This document shows, in pieces, positions 52,601 through 62,294 of a stretch of DNA of 64,000 nucleotides (position 1 is the first letter of the stretch; every line of letters starts with the position of its first letter). The notes under the pieces were generated by a model. The model saw nothing but the letters and a program-made list of their open reading frames with translations. It was not told the DNA's origin and made no database searches. Source of the stretch: Bradyrhizobium sp. CSA112 (GTDB lineage Bacteria; Pseudomonadota; Alphaproteobacteria; Rhizobiales; Xanthobacteraceae). Both the position numbers and the translations under genes were made by a program. The DNA lies in the NCBI RefSeq assembly GCF_029051645.1, contig NZ_JAACFS010000027.1:1-64000 (forward strand), read 5' to 3'.

Positions 52601-55600
52601 ATCGAGGTCATGAATGCACGGTTCGAGCCGGGCGCCATCCTCGATGTCTCCGGCGGCGGCTGGTACCGATTGCAGAAGGGCAAGTACGAGCTGCGGGTAG
52701 GGGACGCAGGCGCGATCAATTTTACCGACATCGACGCTGCGGAAGTCTTGAAGGCTGATCTGCGCAGCTATACGGCCGGGTCGGGCGGCAGCCTTACCTT
52801 GACCACGGGCTCGTCTCTCCAGATCGGGGGCGCGGCTTCGGCGCCCGCGGGCACCGTCCGTCTGGCGGAGACACTGTACTCCGAGCTCGGTTTCCGTTCG
52901 GTTCAGATCACCTCGCGCGGCGACATTACCATTGCGGACGGGGCCACCATCAGACAACTCCCGCGCAGCGTCGACGTGACGGATGCCGCCCGCTTCGAGT
53001 CGGCCACGTCGATTGCCGACATGGGCCCGCCTGTCGTGCTGCCGTTGTCGCAGCGCGCAGACCTCGCGCCGACGTCGCTCTCGCTCACGGGCCGCAATGT
53101 GACGATCGGGGCCGGGGCCACGGTTGCGACCGATGTCGGCGGCAGCATCACCCTTGCGGCTCACAGCAATACGGCCGGCGGCGCGATCAAGATCGACGGC
53201 CGGCTGGAGGCGCTGGCCGGAAGGATCAGCGTCGCGGCAGCGTCAGGGACGGTCATTGTCGGCGGCACAGCGGCGCTCGTGGCGAACGGCGTGCCGCGCA
53301 TCGAAGCGAATGGCCGCGGACAGCGGGATGGCGTTGTGCTCGGCGGCGGCTCGGTGACCTTCGATACGGGTTCTATCGTTCTGGAATCGGGTTCGCTGAT
53401 CGATGTCTCGGGCGCCAGCGGGGAGATCGACGTGCCTGCGGGCGGGACGCTCGGATCACAGCGGAACGTGCCGGTCACGCTTGCCAGCAACGGCGGCTCC
53501 ATTTCGGTCAAGGGCCAGGGACTGATTGATGGAACATGGCGCGGGCAAGCCGGTGGCAGCGGCGCGCGCGGCGGTGCCGTATCGTTGTCCACCACGACGA
53601 CGCCACTGATCCTGTCCGACAGCGCGGCTGCACAAGCCGGGTTGATCTTCCGCCCGTCCATCCTTCAATCGTCGGGTTTCGCCGATCTCACTCTCAACGC
53701 AAGCGGCAGCTCCGTTCGGCTCGGCGGCGTCGACCTCACGATGAAGGGCTCGATCTCGATCGGCGGCGCGCTGGTCAATGGCAGCGGCGCTGATTCACGT
53801 CTGTCAGCATCGTACATTTCGCTGTACGGAACATCTGCCGCCGCCCCCGCGTCGAGCGGCAAGCTGACACTCGCCGCCACCGTGATCGACGTCAAGGAGG
53901 TGGCCATCCGCGGCTTCGCGCAGGCGGTCCTGGAAGCGACCGATATTCGGCTCACCCCCTACAGTGTGGGACAGCCGGCTTCGCTCGACATGGCCGGCGT
54001 TCTGGTCTTGAGGGCAGCTCAAATCTATCCGGCCTCGCAGACGAGCGCGACGATCAAGGCGAGCGAGAAGATCATCGTGCAGCAGAAAGGCGCCGCTGGT
54101 GTGGCGCTCTCGGCAGGCGGCTCCTTGACCCTGCAGGCTCCGGTGATTGAGCAGAGCGGCACCCTGCGTGCACCCTTTGGCCAGATTGTTCTGAAGGCCA
54201 CCGACAAGTTGACCCTTGGCGCGGGCAGCGTCACCTCTGTGACCGGCGACGGTCTGATTCTGCCCTACGGCAACCTCAGCAACAACGAGAACTGGACCCT
54301 GCCCACCGGTAGCGGCCTGCCGCCCATTATCACAAGCCCACCGGAGAAGCGCATCACGCTCGACGCCCCGAGTGTCGATCTTGTGGCCGGATCCGTTGTC
54401 GATATTCGCGGCGGCGGCGATCTCCATGTCTGGGAGCATGTGACGGGACCCGGCGGCTCGCATGACGTGCTGACGCGTCCGGGAATGTACGCGATCATGC
54501 CGGCGCTGGGCCCGGTGACGGCGATCGGTGAGCGCATCTGGCTCGCCGGCGACTGGTACACGCTTCTGCCGGCACGCTACGCGTTGCTGCCGGGCGCCTA
54601 TGCCGTCCAGATGGTGAGCGGCTCACAAGGCGCGTCGCTTTCGGGGGCCGTGGGCTTGGCAGACGGCTCCGCGGTCATGACGGGCTATCGCGGCAATGCT
54701 CTCGACGGCAGTCACGATCAGTTGCCGTCGTCCTGGCGCGTGATGTCGGGCGACGTCGTCCGCAAGTACAGCGAGTACAACGAAGCCTACGCCAATACGT
54801 TCTTTGCCTCCGACGCTTTCAAGCTGACGCAGTATCGCCTGACCGGAAAGGAGATCGTCACGCCAAGGCTGGCCATGGATGGCGGCGCGGTGGTGTTCAA
54901 GGCGACGCAGGAACTGATCCTGAACGGGCAATTGCGCTCGCAGGCGGTGGCCGGTGGCCGCGGTGGATTGGTGGATATCGCGGCGGAGAAGATCGCGGTG
55001 GTCGGGGCGGAGCAGGATGCAGGGGCTCTGCGCACCGACGGCTATCTCGTGCTCGACGCCACCAGCCTGTCGAATTTTGGCGCCGGCAGTCTCTTGCTCG
55101 GCGGCACGCGCAGCGGCGATACACGCGGCTTGCGGGTGGACGTAGCTGCCAACGATATCATCGTGCGCAACAGCAGCAGCTCGGCGTTGACCGGGCCGGA
55201 GATCATCCTGGCCGCCAGCGAGACGATCGACATCGGCGCAGGCAGCGTCATCGCCGCGCGCGGTGAAGCGCCAAGCGGCGCGGGCGATCTCGTGGTGGCG
55301 CCGCAAGTGATCAGCGACAACGGCACGCCATCGCGGGACTGGGGCGCGCTGATCCGGCTGTCCAACGGTGATGCGGTGCGCGTGATCCGCGAGAACGTGG
55401 ACCTTGCCGCCGGCGGCGTGGTCACGATCGGCGCGGGAGCAACGCTTGCGGGCGGCAAATCGCTGCTGATCGACGCCACGCGCAACACCTATATGAGACC
55501 TGGCGCACAGCTTTCGGGCGCAACCTTGTCGGTCGCTTCCGGCCGCATCGGCTTTGGCGGCGGCAGCGGCCTGGTGCTTGATCAGGCGGCGTTGGCCATG

Positions 55601-58600
55601 CTGCGCAACACGCAGAATCTGGTCTTGCGCAGCTATACAAGCATCGACTTCCACAATGCCGTGGATTTGTCCGGCCTGCGTGCGGTGACCTTCGATGCTG
55701 CAGTTCTCGCCGGCTACGGCACGAATAGTATCGATGTCGTCGCCAACCGGCTGGTGCTGGAGAATTCGACGAGCACCTTCAGCGAGCCGACAGGCGCCGG
55801 TCATGGCCGCTTGAATCTCGTCGCGGAGGAATTGGCTTTCGGTCAGGGCGCCAAGGCGCTGCGCGGATTCGATACGGTGGTATTGACCGGCACGACGCGC
55901 ATCGTCGGCGAAGGCAACGGCTCGCTCGATGCCGGCAATGCTGCAGTGACGTTGTTCACGCCGCTTCTCACCGGTCGTGGCGGCGCCGGGCAATCGCTGA
56001 CGACGACTGGCGGGCTCACCGTCGCGGCGTATGGGACAACCGCACCGGCGCGTGACCAGGACAGCCTCGGCGCACGCTGGAGCTTGACCGGCGGTTCTGT
56101 CGTCTTCGGCGGGCGCGCCGATGCACTGGGCGGTGCTGTTGAGCTGACCGCCACGCATGGCGATGTGATCCTGACGGAGGGCGCGCTGATCGATGTCGGC
56201 GGCTTCAGCAAGCAATTCTTCGATGTCGCGGAGTATACTGATGCAGGGCGCATCGCGCTGACCGCTTTCGGCGGCTCCGTGCGAATGCGTACGGGCGCTG
56301 TGCTCGACCTCGCCGCGCAGCCGGGCGGCGGCGGCGCGGGTTCGCTCGCCATCACATCGGATGGCAGCCAGTTGGTGCTCGACGGCACGATCAGGGCGCA
56401 GGCCGCGGCCGGCCAGCGTGGCGGCTCGTTCTCACTCGACGTCGCGCAACTGTCGAACTTCGCGGCGCTGAACCAGCGCCTGAACGAGGCGGGCTTCTCC
56501 AAGTCGCGCGGGTTTCGCATCCGCACCGGTGACATCACGGTGGACGGCACGACGGTGACTGAGTCGTTCACGTTGGCTGCAGACCACGGCCGCGTGACCA
56601 TTGCCGGCGCGATCGATGCGCGCGCCCGCTACGGCGGCTCTATCGCCATCTATGGCGGCAATGGGCTCACCATGACCAACACCGCCGTGCTGCGGGCTGG
56701 CGCCACCGACAGCGCGGATCACCTCGGCTCCGGCCGCGTGACGCTCGGCATCTCGGACGGCACGCTTGCGGTTCAGGGCGGCGTGATCGACGTGGCGGGC
56801 GGCGAGGGCGGCAAGGTTACCCTGCGTGCGCCGGTGATCGTGCAGCCGGGCGCTGACACCGTGAACGTTAGCTTCGCCGGCAGCATTGCCGGCGCGCGCG
56901 AGATCGTGCTCGAGGGCTTCAAGCGGTTTGATCTCGCCAGTCTTGCGAGCAACCCCAACTTTGTCGGGGTGAAGATCAACGGCAGTGGCCAGGCCGAGCT
57001 CGATCTCGCCGCCACGGCTGTCGGCAAGCTCAACGTGCTGGCCGATTACGGCGCCGGCACGCTGGTCGAGTTCGTGCGCGATTTCGACATCTCGGCCGCC
57101 TACGGCGCGCTCGGCGGCCTGGCGAGCCAGTCGAATTTCCACGCCCGTCCCGGTATGCAGCTCAATTACGCCGGCGACATCGTGCTCAAGTCGAACTGGA
57201 ATCTCGGCGCCGGCATCGTCGATGAAGCGGGCGCGCGTGCTGCCGGAGTCATGGGCTTCGATGCCATCCTCAATAAATCCTATTTGGTGGCAGGCCGCAA
57301 AGCTGACCTGCTCACCAATCACACGACGATGGTCTACCGCACCCAGGGCAGCATCTTCGGCGAACCGGGTGTGCTTTCGCTGCGCGCCGGCGGCGATCTC
57401 GTGCTCGAAGGCAGCATCACCGACGGCTTCTTCCAGTTCGCCGATCCACTCGACAAGGATTATCTCGCCAAGGCGAACTGGATCAAAGCCAACTACACGT
57501 TGCTGCTCAACGGCGGCTTCAACAGCGGCGGCGGCAATACCGCGCTGCTGAGCTGGAGCGACTACCTAAGAACTAACGCGAACCTGCCGCCGGCCTTTCT
57601 CGCATTGGGCTTTGGGTTAAATACCTCCGACTATTACATTCATAGCCGGGAGGAAATCTTTGCCGCGCAACTCAACATCCCATACAGCGCCGCTGCAAAT
57701 TCGCCCGCGGCCAGGGGAACACTGCCGGGCAACGCCGGCGATCCCCTGCGTTACGCGGAACTGTTCCCGGCCGTCACCAAACCCGGCGGCGAGGCGCTCG
57801 CGCCGGCCTCCTGGAGCTACGCGCTGATTGCGGGCGCAGCGCCGTCCCTGCAAAGCGCCAGTCCGATGCAGCGCTCGGCCGGCGCGGCCGGCAGCATCGT
57901 TCTGAAGGAGCAGGCGAGCTTTAGCTACACGCTCAATCCATCCGATATCGTCGGCACGATACGGGTCGATGTTGTCCCGGCCTTCAGCACAATATTGGAC
58001 CCGCCAGCGCCGTCGCCGGCGAACGACTGGGACAACGACACCAAGCTGCTCACGGATTGGCTTAGCTGGATGCTGGAGCCGAACCGCTACGCCGGTCTTT
58101 GGAACGGGGGCAGTCTTCGCAGCGACGGGACCGTCGCCCTCGTACTGGGTTCGGCAAGCATCAAGGATCAAGAAGAGCCCAAGCTCCCGGCGAATTCGGG
58201 CAGCGTAGGGCTCCGCAGCCTGTGGGAAGCGTTTTCAGCCGGCCGTGGCCTGAAGGCATATAATGCGAGCTCCCCGAGCCTTTCGGCGGACTACAAGATC
58301 TACGAGGGTGGTACGGGTGGCTACCATATCGTCATGCCGCTTTCGACCTTGCAATTGTTCTTCAGCGAGAAGATCGCCTGCTCCGCTTGCGCGGCCAATC
58401 GCGCCACCATCCTCTCGACCTACACATTGCCAAGCTCGGGCAGCGCGGGCAGGCCGGCGACGCAACACATCACCACACGGCCGACGACCCTCGTGCGCAG
58501 CGGCACGGGCGATGTAAGCCTGGCCGCCAATGGCGATGTCCGGCTCGACGGCCAGGCTTCGATCTATTCGGCCGGGCGCCGGGATCTTGCGGTCTATAAT

Positions 58601-61333
58601 GACTTCACGACCGCGCCAGCGAATGCCGTCTACGGCGTTGGTGGTGGTCATGTCGACGTCACGGCGGGCGGTAATATCAGCGTCAAGCTTCCGGAAGACC
58701 GCACGCAGATGCAGCATTATGTGGAATGGCTGCAACGACAGGGCACGGCGGGCAAGGACGGTGTATTCAGCCCCACCGAGCAAAGCTCCTGGTGGGTGGA
58801 TTATGCCAATTTCCAGCGCGGCATCGGTGCGCTCGGCGGCGGCAATGTCGCAATCAGCGCCGGCGGCGATCTCGACAATCTGACGGTGGCGCTGCCGACC
58901 AACGGGCGCGTGCGCGGCGGGCGAACCGCCGACGAGCGCAAGCTCCTCGAAATGCGCAATGGCGGCGCCATGACGGTTACGGCCGGCGGCAGCGTCCGCG
59001 CCGGCTACTATCACATCGGTCGCGGCGCCGGCACGATCGAGGCCGGCAATTTTGCGGTCGGCCGCATCGTCATCCGCAATGATAGGGGCAGCTATGTGAG
59101 CGCCTATCCGATCGCGCCCATCCTGTCCCTGGGCGACGCCACATTGGACGTGAGCACCGCCGGCGACCTCCTCTTGCAGACGGTGCTCGACCCCCTGCTC
59201 CTCGGCAAGGGCGTGCCTAATGAGAAATCTTACATGAGCGGCCTGACGGACCGCTCGGCGCTGAGCCTCACCTCGGTCGGCGGCGACGTCACCCTGGTCG
59301 GCCAGACGAAGTATCTGTCAAAGGATCTCACCTATGTCACCGACCGGGAGGACCGGAGCTACGAAAAAGTCAATGACTATGCCGCCAATCTCTATCCGTC
59401 GAAGACGCTTATCACGGCCCTGAATGGATCGGTGCAAAACCGCGCCGTCATGAACGTGATGCCCGGTACCAATCCGGAGTTGCGCATCCTTGCGGGCAAC
59501 GACGTCATGCCGGGCTCGATTGTGATGGGGCGGGGGGTGCTTGACCTGATGCCCTCGCCGTTCATGCCGAAGGCCGCCACCGGCTCGGGTAACGAGGTCA
59601 ATCTCGGCGCCGTCCTTTTTAGCGACATCATCGGCCCCAGCGTGGACGATTATGAGCCGAGCCGCATCTATGCGCGGGAGGGCACGATCTTCATCGGCGA
59701 CGTATATGCGAATGAGCAGACCTGGTTCCGGGCCGGCAAGGATATCCGCGATATCAACTATCGCTTGCGTAACCTGCATGCGACGGACGTCTCGTTGCTC
59801 GAAGCCGGCAACGACATCATCGGCGGCACCAGGCAGATCGGCTCGGTTCTGGGCGGCACGCGCTATGGCGGGCAGGTTGAAATATTGGGGCCGGGCGCGC
59901 TCGTGCTCTCGGCGGGACGCGATGTCTACGGCACCGATCTTGTGATCTACAGCCGTGGAAATCAGAGCTACGACGCGAACAACCGCGTCATTCCCGGCAC
60001 CAGGATCGCGGGTCTTCCCGACCAGGGCGCATCGATCACCGTGATGGCAGGGTTGAAGGGCAAGCAGCCGTCCTACGAGGCCTTCATGACCGCCTATCTC
60101 GATCCGGCGAATGTCGCGGCCATGCCGGACTATCTCAAGACGACGCTGCCCGATGGCACGGTGGTGCCACTCTATCTCACCGACGCCTTCGAGACCCGCA
60201 AGAGCGGTAACGTAAAGTCGATGCGCAACGGCCTCGTCTCCTTCGTTGAGGAGATGACCGGCGAAAAGCTGTCGCCACTCGACGCCTGGACGCGGTTCAA
60301 GACGCTGCCGCAATTCACGCAAGAGCGCTTCCTGCGCCAGGTCTACATGCAAGAGCTGCGCGAGGCGGGGTCGGACCAGAAATCGCCCGGCGAAGACGGT
60401 CAGCCACGCAATGTCGGCTATAACCGTGGCTATGCAGCGATCGAAAAGCTGTTCCCCGGCCAGGACTGGAAGGGCGACGTCACGATGGGCAATGCGCTGT
60501 TCCGCACCATGGCGGGTGGCGACATCGAGGTGCTGACGCCGGGTGGCGGTTTGCAGGTTGCAGCGTTGGGTACGGACCCAGGTGCGGGCTACGGCCTGGT
60601 CACCCTCGGTTATGGCGACATCAACATCTTTGCCCGCAACAACGTCGTTGTGAACCGCTCGCGCATCCTGACTTTCGCCGGCGGCGACGAGACGATCTGG
60701 TCGACCTTGGGGGACATAGATGCCGGACGCGGCGCCAAGACGACGCGTGTGCCGTCGGCGCCGGAGATCCAGACCGACGCCGATACGGTGACGAAGGTGC
60801 TGGAGAAGGCCGACATCTCCGGCAGCGGCATCGGCACGATCGTCGGCTTCACCGGCGTCGAGGAGGGTGACGTCCATCTGATCGCGCCGCAGGGCACCGT
60901 CAATGCCGGCGATGCTGGCGTACGGGTCAGCGGCAATCTCAATATTGCGGCCCTCTTTGTGCTGAATGCGAACAATTTCCAGGTCTCAGGTGAAGTCAAA
61001 GGTTTGCCGGCGAAGGAGAGTTCGATCACTCCCTTGAAGCTCGAGGGCGGCGACGCCAGCCAGAAGGCGGCTACCGACGCGGCGAAGGATGTAACGCAAT
61101 CCGGTGCAGGCCAGCAGGCTTCCATCATCATCGTCGAGGTGCTCGGCTTCGGCGGCGGCGGTGGCGACGCTCCGGTCAATCAAGACGAGCAGCAGGAGCG
61201 GCGAGGCGGTGTGAATGAGCAACGGACTCAAAATCCGGACAGCGCCTACCAGGTTCTAGGCGCTGGACAAATGACGGCGGACGAGGCCAGGCAGGTGATA
61301 GCCGAGCGCCGTCGCGTTTCCGGACAGCGATGA
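49694..61333 (+). CDS. TpsA filamentous-haemagglutinin-type exoprotein
   Basis: 3879 residues. The signal peptide (RLFLHRALLASVSMAALLAGPQAYG) lacks the long ESPR extension. After an Ala/Gln helical stretch (about 45-95) comes the TPS secretion domain (about 100-280; QVTVKQNQQKAILTWKEFNVG, NWIALNRVDPS, and NRNGIVFGG at residue 206, cf. NPNG). A very long right-handed beta-helix follows, with repeated Gly/Ser/Ala/Asp strands such as GSLIDVSGASG. Cys454 and Cys460 and Cys2896 and Cys2899 (CSAC) are the notable cysteine pairs. The C-terminal 600 residues resemble DUF3739 of FHA-family proteins (DYLKTTLPDGTVVPL, GRDVYGTDLVIYSRGN). The ATG at 49694 was preferred to a TTG at 49670. Its likely transporter is the TpsB at 35700. 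Role: adhesin or other large surface or released protein. Confidence 0.93.
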   Translation: MSHNPSSARTRLFLHRALLASVSMAALLAGPQAYGRPLGGNTPMPSQAAQSASQEASRAAQQAANSLRRATQSIQAMQAAQQAARNLARTAPSTVQNGLQTGGLVVMPNATPGATNGGAGLWRGANLPTEAKNGGRTQVTVKQNQQKAILTWKEFNVGRETDLYFDQRAGGADAKNWIALNRVDPSAAPSQILGSIKAEGQVYVINRNGIVFGGASQVNVHTLVASSLSLSNAQFMAGINKELYVFNDGSGNGIIAMPQFGYLGQQKPVDGKAITDPAQIPRTVIGDASGDVRVEGGAQITTASGGKAMLFAPRVVNSGQILAPDGQVIMAAGEQIYLRTSTAWPDPVTSKSTFRGLDVAASSPMPWMFSYAQGALENDDFSRDVKNIVFAEMETRAASIGYRVVNNGIVQADHGNITLTARDVFQNGALLASTALNNRDGSIRLQGFGQGMGCYSSSFCDPSAGILWYWRTGTVTLAPGSVTAVMPDLSDTSEIELTSTGTRYRPGRVELRGNLINIEREANVIAPAGTISAVASTDGWATDEPISGEKKHDGSRIHIGEDAYLSVAGLQDILIAMERNVVEAELRINELRDSPLFKDSWLRGQKIYVDRRASGTFSDGLMSGVRWLTDENGNYIPGAWQGTPLADVSAWVGVGKTNVAELSTQGGSITLKSAGSLITRPGSLLDVSGGSVRYTDGWIKTTRLIGADGRIYDIGQARPDQAYVAFAGGFTRSHDRWDITETWTSPLGRTGGRYERGYTEGRKAGSIQFYAAQGVVLEGSYWGGTVVGERQAASGKLAQAGTLAFGDNGDDAKQWLLGNLIISNSPVQLPADFSATTPLTSFWYSGTSDPSTNDDSFLRRTTYLDPDALGAAGFGKIDLYVSKSFTLEKGTALELAPGSSFTVQANTVNAYTQDFRVDGVIRAAGGSVKLNLAENVYFGSGAAIDVSGQWVNQRTDAATLSAPVIGGGSIEVMNARFEPGAILDVSGGGWYRLQKGKYELRVGDAGAINFTDIDAAEVLKADLRSYTAGSGGSLTLTTGSSLQIGGAASAPAGTVRLAETLYSELGFRSVQITSRGDITIADGATIRQLPRSVDVTDAARFESATSIADMGPPVVLPLSQRADLAPTSLSLTGRNVTIGAGATVATDVGGSITLAAHSNTAGGAIKIDGRLEALAGRISVAAASGTVIVGGTAALVANGVPRIEANGRGQRDGVVLGGGSVTFDTGSIVLESGSLIDVSGASGEIDVPAGGTLGSQRNVPVTLASNGGSISVKGQGLIDGTWRGQAGGSGARGGAVSLSTTTTPLILSDSAAAQAGLIFRPSILQSSGFADLTLNASGSSVRLGGVDLTMKGSISIGGALVNGSGADSRLSASYISLYGTSAAAPASSGKLTLAATVIDVKEVAIRGFAQAVLEATDIRLTPYSVGQPASLDMAGVLVLRAAQIYPASQTSATIKASEKIIVQQKGAAGVALSAGGSLTLQAPVIEQSGTLRAPFGQIVLKATDKLTLGAGSVTSVTGDGLILPYGNLSNNENWTLPTGSGLPPIITSPPEKRITLDAPSVDLVAGSVVDIRGGGDLHVWEHVTGPGGSHDVLTRPGMYAIMPALGPVTAIGERIWLAGDWYTLLPARYALLPGAYAVQMVSGSQGASLSGAVGLADGSAVMTGYRGNALDGSHDQLPSSWRVMSGDVVRKYSEYNEAYANTFFASDAFKLTQYRLTGKEIVTPRLAMDGGAVVFKATQELILNGQLRSQAVAGGRGGLVDIAAEKIAVVGAEQDAGALRTDGYLVLDATSLSNFGAGSLLLGGTRSGDTRGLRVDVAANDIIVRNSSSSALTGPEIILAASETIDIGAGSVIAARGEAPSGAGDLVVAPQVISDNGTPSRDWGALIRLSNGDAVRVIRENVDLAAGGVVTIGAGATLAGGKSLLIDATRNTYMRPGAQLSGATLSVASGRIGFGGGSGLVLDQAALAMLRNTQNLVLRSYTSIDFHNAVDLSGLRAVTFDAAVLAGYGTNSIDVVANRLVLENSTSTFSEPTGAGHGRLNLVAEELAFGQGAKALRGFDTVVLTGTTRIVGEGNGSLDAGNAAVTLFTPLLTGRGGAGQSLTTTGGLTVAAYGTTAPARDQDSLGARWSLTGGSVVFGGRADALGGAVELTATHGDVILTEGALIDVGGFSKQFFDVAEYTDAGRIALTAFGGSVRMRTGAVLDLAAQPGGGGAGSLAITSDGSQLVLDGTIRAQAAAGQRGGSFSLDVAQLSNFAALNQRLNEAGFSKSRGFRIRTGDITVDGTTVTESFTLAADHGRVTIAGAIDARARYGGSIAIYGGNGLTMTNTAVLRAGATDSADHLGSGRVTLGISDGTLAVQGGVIDVAGGEGGKVTLRAPVIVQPGADTVNVSFAGSIAGAREIVLEGFKRFDLASLASNPNFVGVKINGSGQAELDLAATAVGKLNVLADYGAGTLVEFVRDFDISAAYGALGGLASQSNFHARPGMQLNYAGDIVLKSNWNLGAGIVDEAGARAAGVMGFDAILNKSYLVAGRKADLLTNHTTMVYRTQGSIFGEPGVLSLRAGGDLVLEGSITDGFFQFADPLDKDYLAKANWIKANYTLLLNGGFNSGGGNTALLSWSDYLRTNANLPPAFLALGFGLNTSDYYIHSREEIFAAQLNIPYSAAANSPAARGTLPGNAGDPLRYAELFPAVTKPGGEALAPASWSYALIAGAAPSLQSASPMQRSAGAAGSIVLKEQASFSYTLNPSDIVGTIRVDVVPAFSTILDPPAPSPANDWDNDTKLLTDWLSWMLEPNRYAGLWNGGSLRSDGTVALVLGSASIKDQEEPKLPANSGSVGLRSLWEAFSAGRGLKAYNASSPSLSADYKIYEGGTGGYHIVMPLSTLQLFFSEKIACSACAANRATILSTYTLPSSGSAGRPATQHITTRPTTLVRSGTGDVSLAANGDVRLDGQASIYSAGRRDLAVYNDFTTAPANAVYGVGGGHVDVTAGGNISVKLPEDRTQMQHYVEWLQRQGTAGKDGVFSPTEQSSWWVDYANFQRGIGALGGGNVAISAGGDLDNLTVALPTNGRVRGGRTADERKLLEMRNGGAMTVTAGGSVRAGYYHIGRGAGTIEAGNFAVGRIVIRNDRGSYVSAYPIAPILSLGDATLDVSTAGDLLLQTVLDPLLLGKGVPNEKSYMSGLTDRSALSLTSVGGDVTLVGQTKYLSKDLTYVTDREDRSYEKVNDYAANLYPSKTLITALNGSVQNRAVMNVMPGTNPELRILAGNDVMPGSIVMGRGVLDLMPSPFMPKAATGSGNEVNLGAVLFSDIIGPSVDDYEPSRIYAREGTIFIGDVYANEQTWFRAGKDIRDINYRLRNLHATDVSLLEAGNDIIGGTRQIGSVLGGTRYGGQVEILGPGALVLSAGRDVYGTDLVIYSRGNQSYDANNRVIPGTRIAGLPDQGASITVMAGLKGKQPSYEAFMTAYLDPANVAAMPDYLKTTLPDGTVVPLYLTDAFETRKSGNVKSMRNGLVSFVEEMTGEKLSPLDAWTRFKTLPQFTQERFLRQVYMQELREAGSDQKSPGEDGQPRNVGYNRGYAAIEKLFPGQDWKGDVTMGNALFRTMAGGDIEVLTPGGGLQVAALGTDPGAGYGLVTLGYGDINIFARNNVVVNRSRILTFAGGDETIWSTLGDIDAGRGAKTTRVPSAPEIQTDADTVTKVLEKADISGSGIGTIVGFTGVEEGDVHLIAPQGTVNAGDAGVRVSGNLNIAALFVLNANNFQVSGEVKGLPAKESSITPLKLEGGDASQKAATDAAKDVTQSGAGQQASIIIVEVLGFGGGGGDAPVNQDEQQERRGGVNEQRTQNPDSAYQVLGAGQMTADEARQVIAERRRVSGQR

Positions 61334-61334
61334 G

Positions 61335-61365
61335 GCGCGAAAGAAAGCCAGAATTGCTTTCGCGC
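61335..61365 (+). terminator. Hairpin after the exoprotein gene
   Basis: GCGCGAAAG (61335-61343) and CTTTCGCGC (61357-61365) form a perfect 9-pair stem with a 13-base loop, one base after the TpsA stop. No T-run follows, so it is a terminator-like hairpin without the classic tail. Confidence 0.5.
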
Positions 61366-61580
61366 GTCGAAAGAAGGGAGAACGCGTTGGTTCTATCGCT
61401 ATAACGCAGCTCAACTCTGGCGTGCAGGCGCCGCGTCCTGGATGTCGCATTTGCTCGCCGCAATCGAGATCGCGGCGTGTCGTGAAACTGTAATATCGTG
61501 TCTTTAACGTCCGCCGCATTCGTCGGCGTTGGGATGCATGTGCCGGCGTTCAACTTGGATCGTCAGCGGCCAGACTGTCG

Positions 61581-62294
61581 GTGCAATTCCGAAGCTATTA
61601 CTTGAGTCAGGCGTATGCGCTCATCGCCGCGCAGACCCGGAGCAGTTGGTTGTGCCGTGCGTCGGCTTTCGGTCTTGGGTTGGTATTAGCCATCAGTACA
61701 GCGTTCGCACAGGATGGCCGGACCGACTTCGACATTCCGGCGCAGCCTTTGGCGAGCGCTCTCGTTCAGTTTGCAGACAAAACCGGCATGGCCGCATTAA
61801 TCGATGGTGAACTGGCGAGTGGGCTGCAATCCTCTCCGGTCAAGGGCCAAGTATCACCGCCGAATGCCTTACGCATTCTGCTCGCTGGAACAGGTCTTTC
61901 GATTCGTTACGCCGGGGCCAATGCCTTTACCGTGGGCATCGCGACGCCGAAGGAAAGGGCGGCGCGTCCACGCGATGGGCGTAGCGCCGATTATGGCGTC
62001 TATTTTTCGCAGGTACAAAGCATTCTCGAACGCACGCTCTGCCGCAACGATGACATTCGTCTGGGCCAAAATCGTGCGGCGTTTCAGATCTGGGTCGGAG
62101 ACAGCGGCGCCGTTCAAGCGCTGCATTTTCTGGGTTCGACGGGGGACGAAACCCGGGATGCGATGATCACAGGCGCGCTGATGAAAGCCAGTGTCGCGCC
62201 GCCGCCACACGACTTGCCGCAGCCGCTCACTGTCATCCTGCAACCGAAGACATCAGGTCGAAGTTGCGCCGAATCGTCCGGTCAGCATCCATGA
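61581..62294 (+). CDS. STN-TonB_C periplasmic signalling protein (cassette 3)
   Basis: 237 residues from a GTG start. The export segment lies at about 24-44 (LCRASAFGLGLVLAISTAFAQ). The STN domain is at about 48-120 (FDIPAQPLASALVQFADKTGMAALIDGELASGLQSSPVKGQVS...GTGLSIRYAGANAFTV). The TonB_C-like domain is at about 145-230 (FQIWVGDSGAVQALHFLGSTGDETRD...PPPHDLPQPLTVIL). It matches the proteins at 31713 and 47233 in order and size and has no receptor barrel. The stop overlaps the sigma gene start by 4 bases (ATGA). Confidence 0.87.
   Translation: MQFRSYYLSQAYALIAAQTRSSWLCRASAFGLGLVLAISTAFAQDGRTDFDIPAQPLASALVQFADKTGMAALIDGELASGLQSSPVKGQVSPPNALRILLAGTGLSIRYAGANAFTVGIATPKERAARPRDGRSADYGVYFSQVQSILERTLCRNDDIRLGQNRAAFQIWVGDSGAVQALHFLGSTGDETRDAMITGALMKASVAPPPHDLPQPLTVILQPKTSGRSCAESSGQHP

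Noticed and set aside
54623..56215. 530-codon open frame on the minus strand inside the exoprotein gene
   Set aside because: It is fully antisense to a well-supported coding frame, has no domain and reflects the GC-rich third-position bias. The same applies to minus-strand frames at 59318-60877, 13519-14913, 10696-12198 and 40300-41634.
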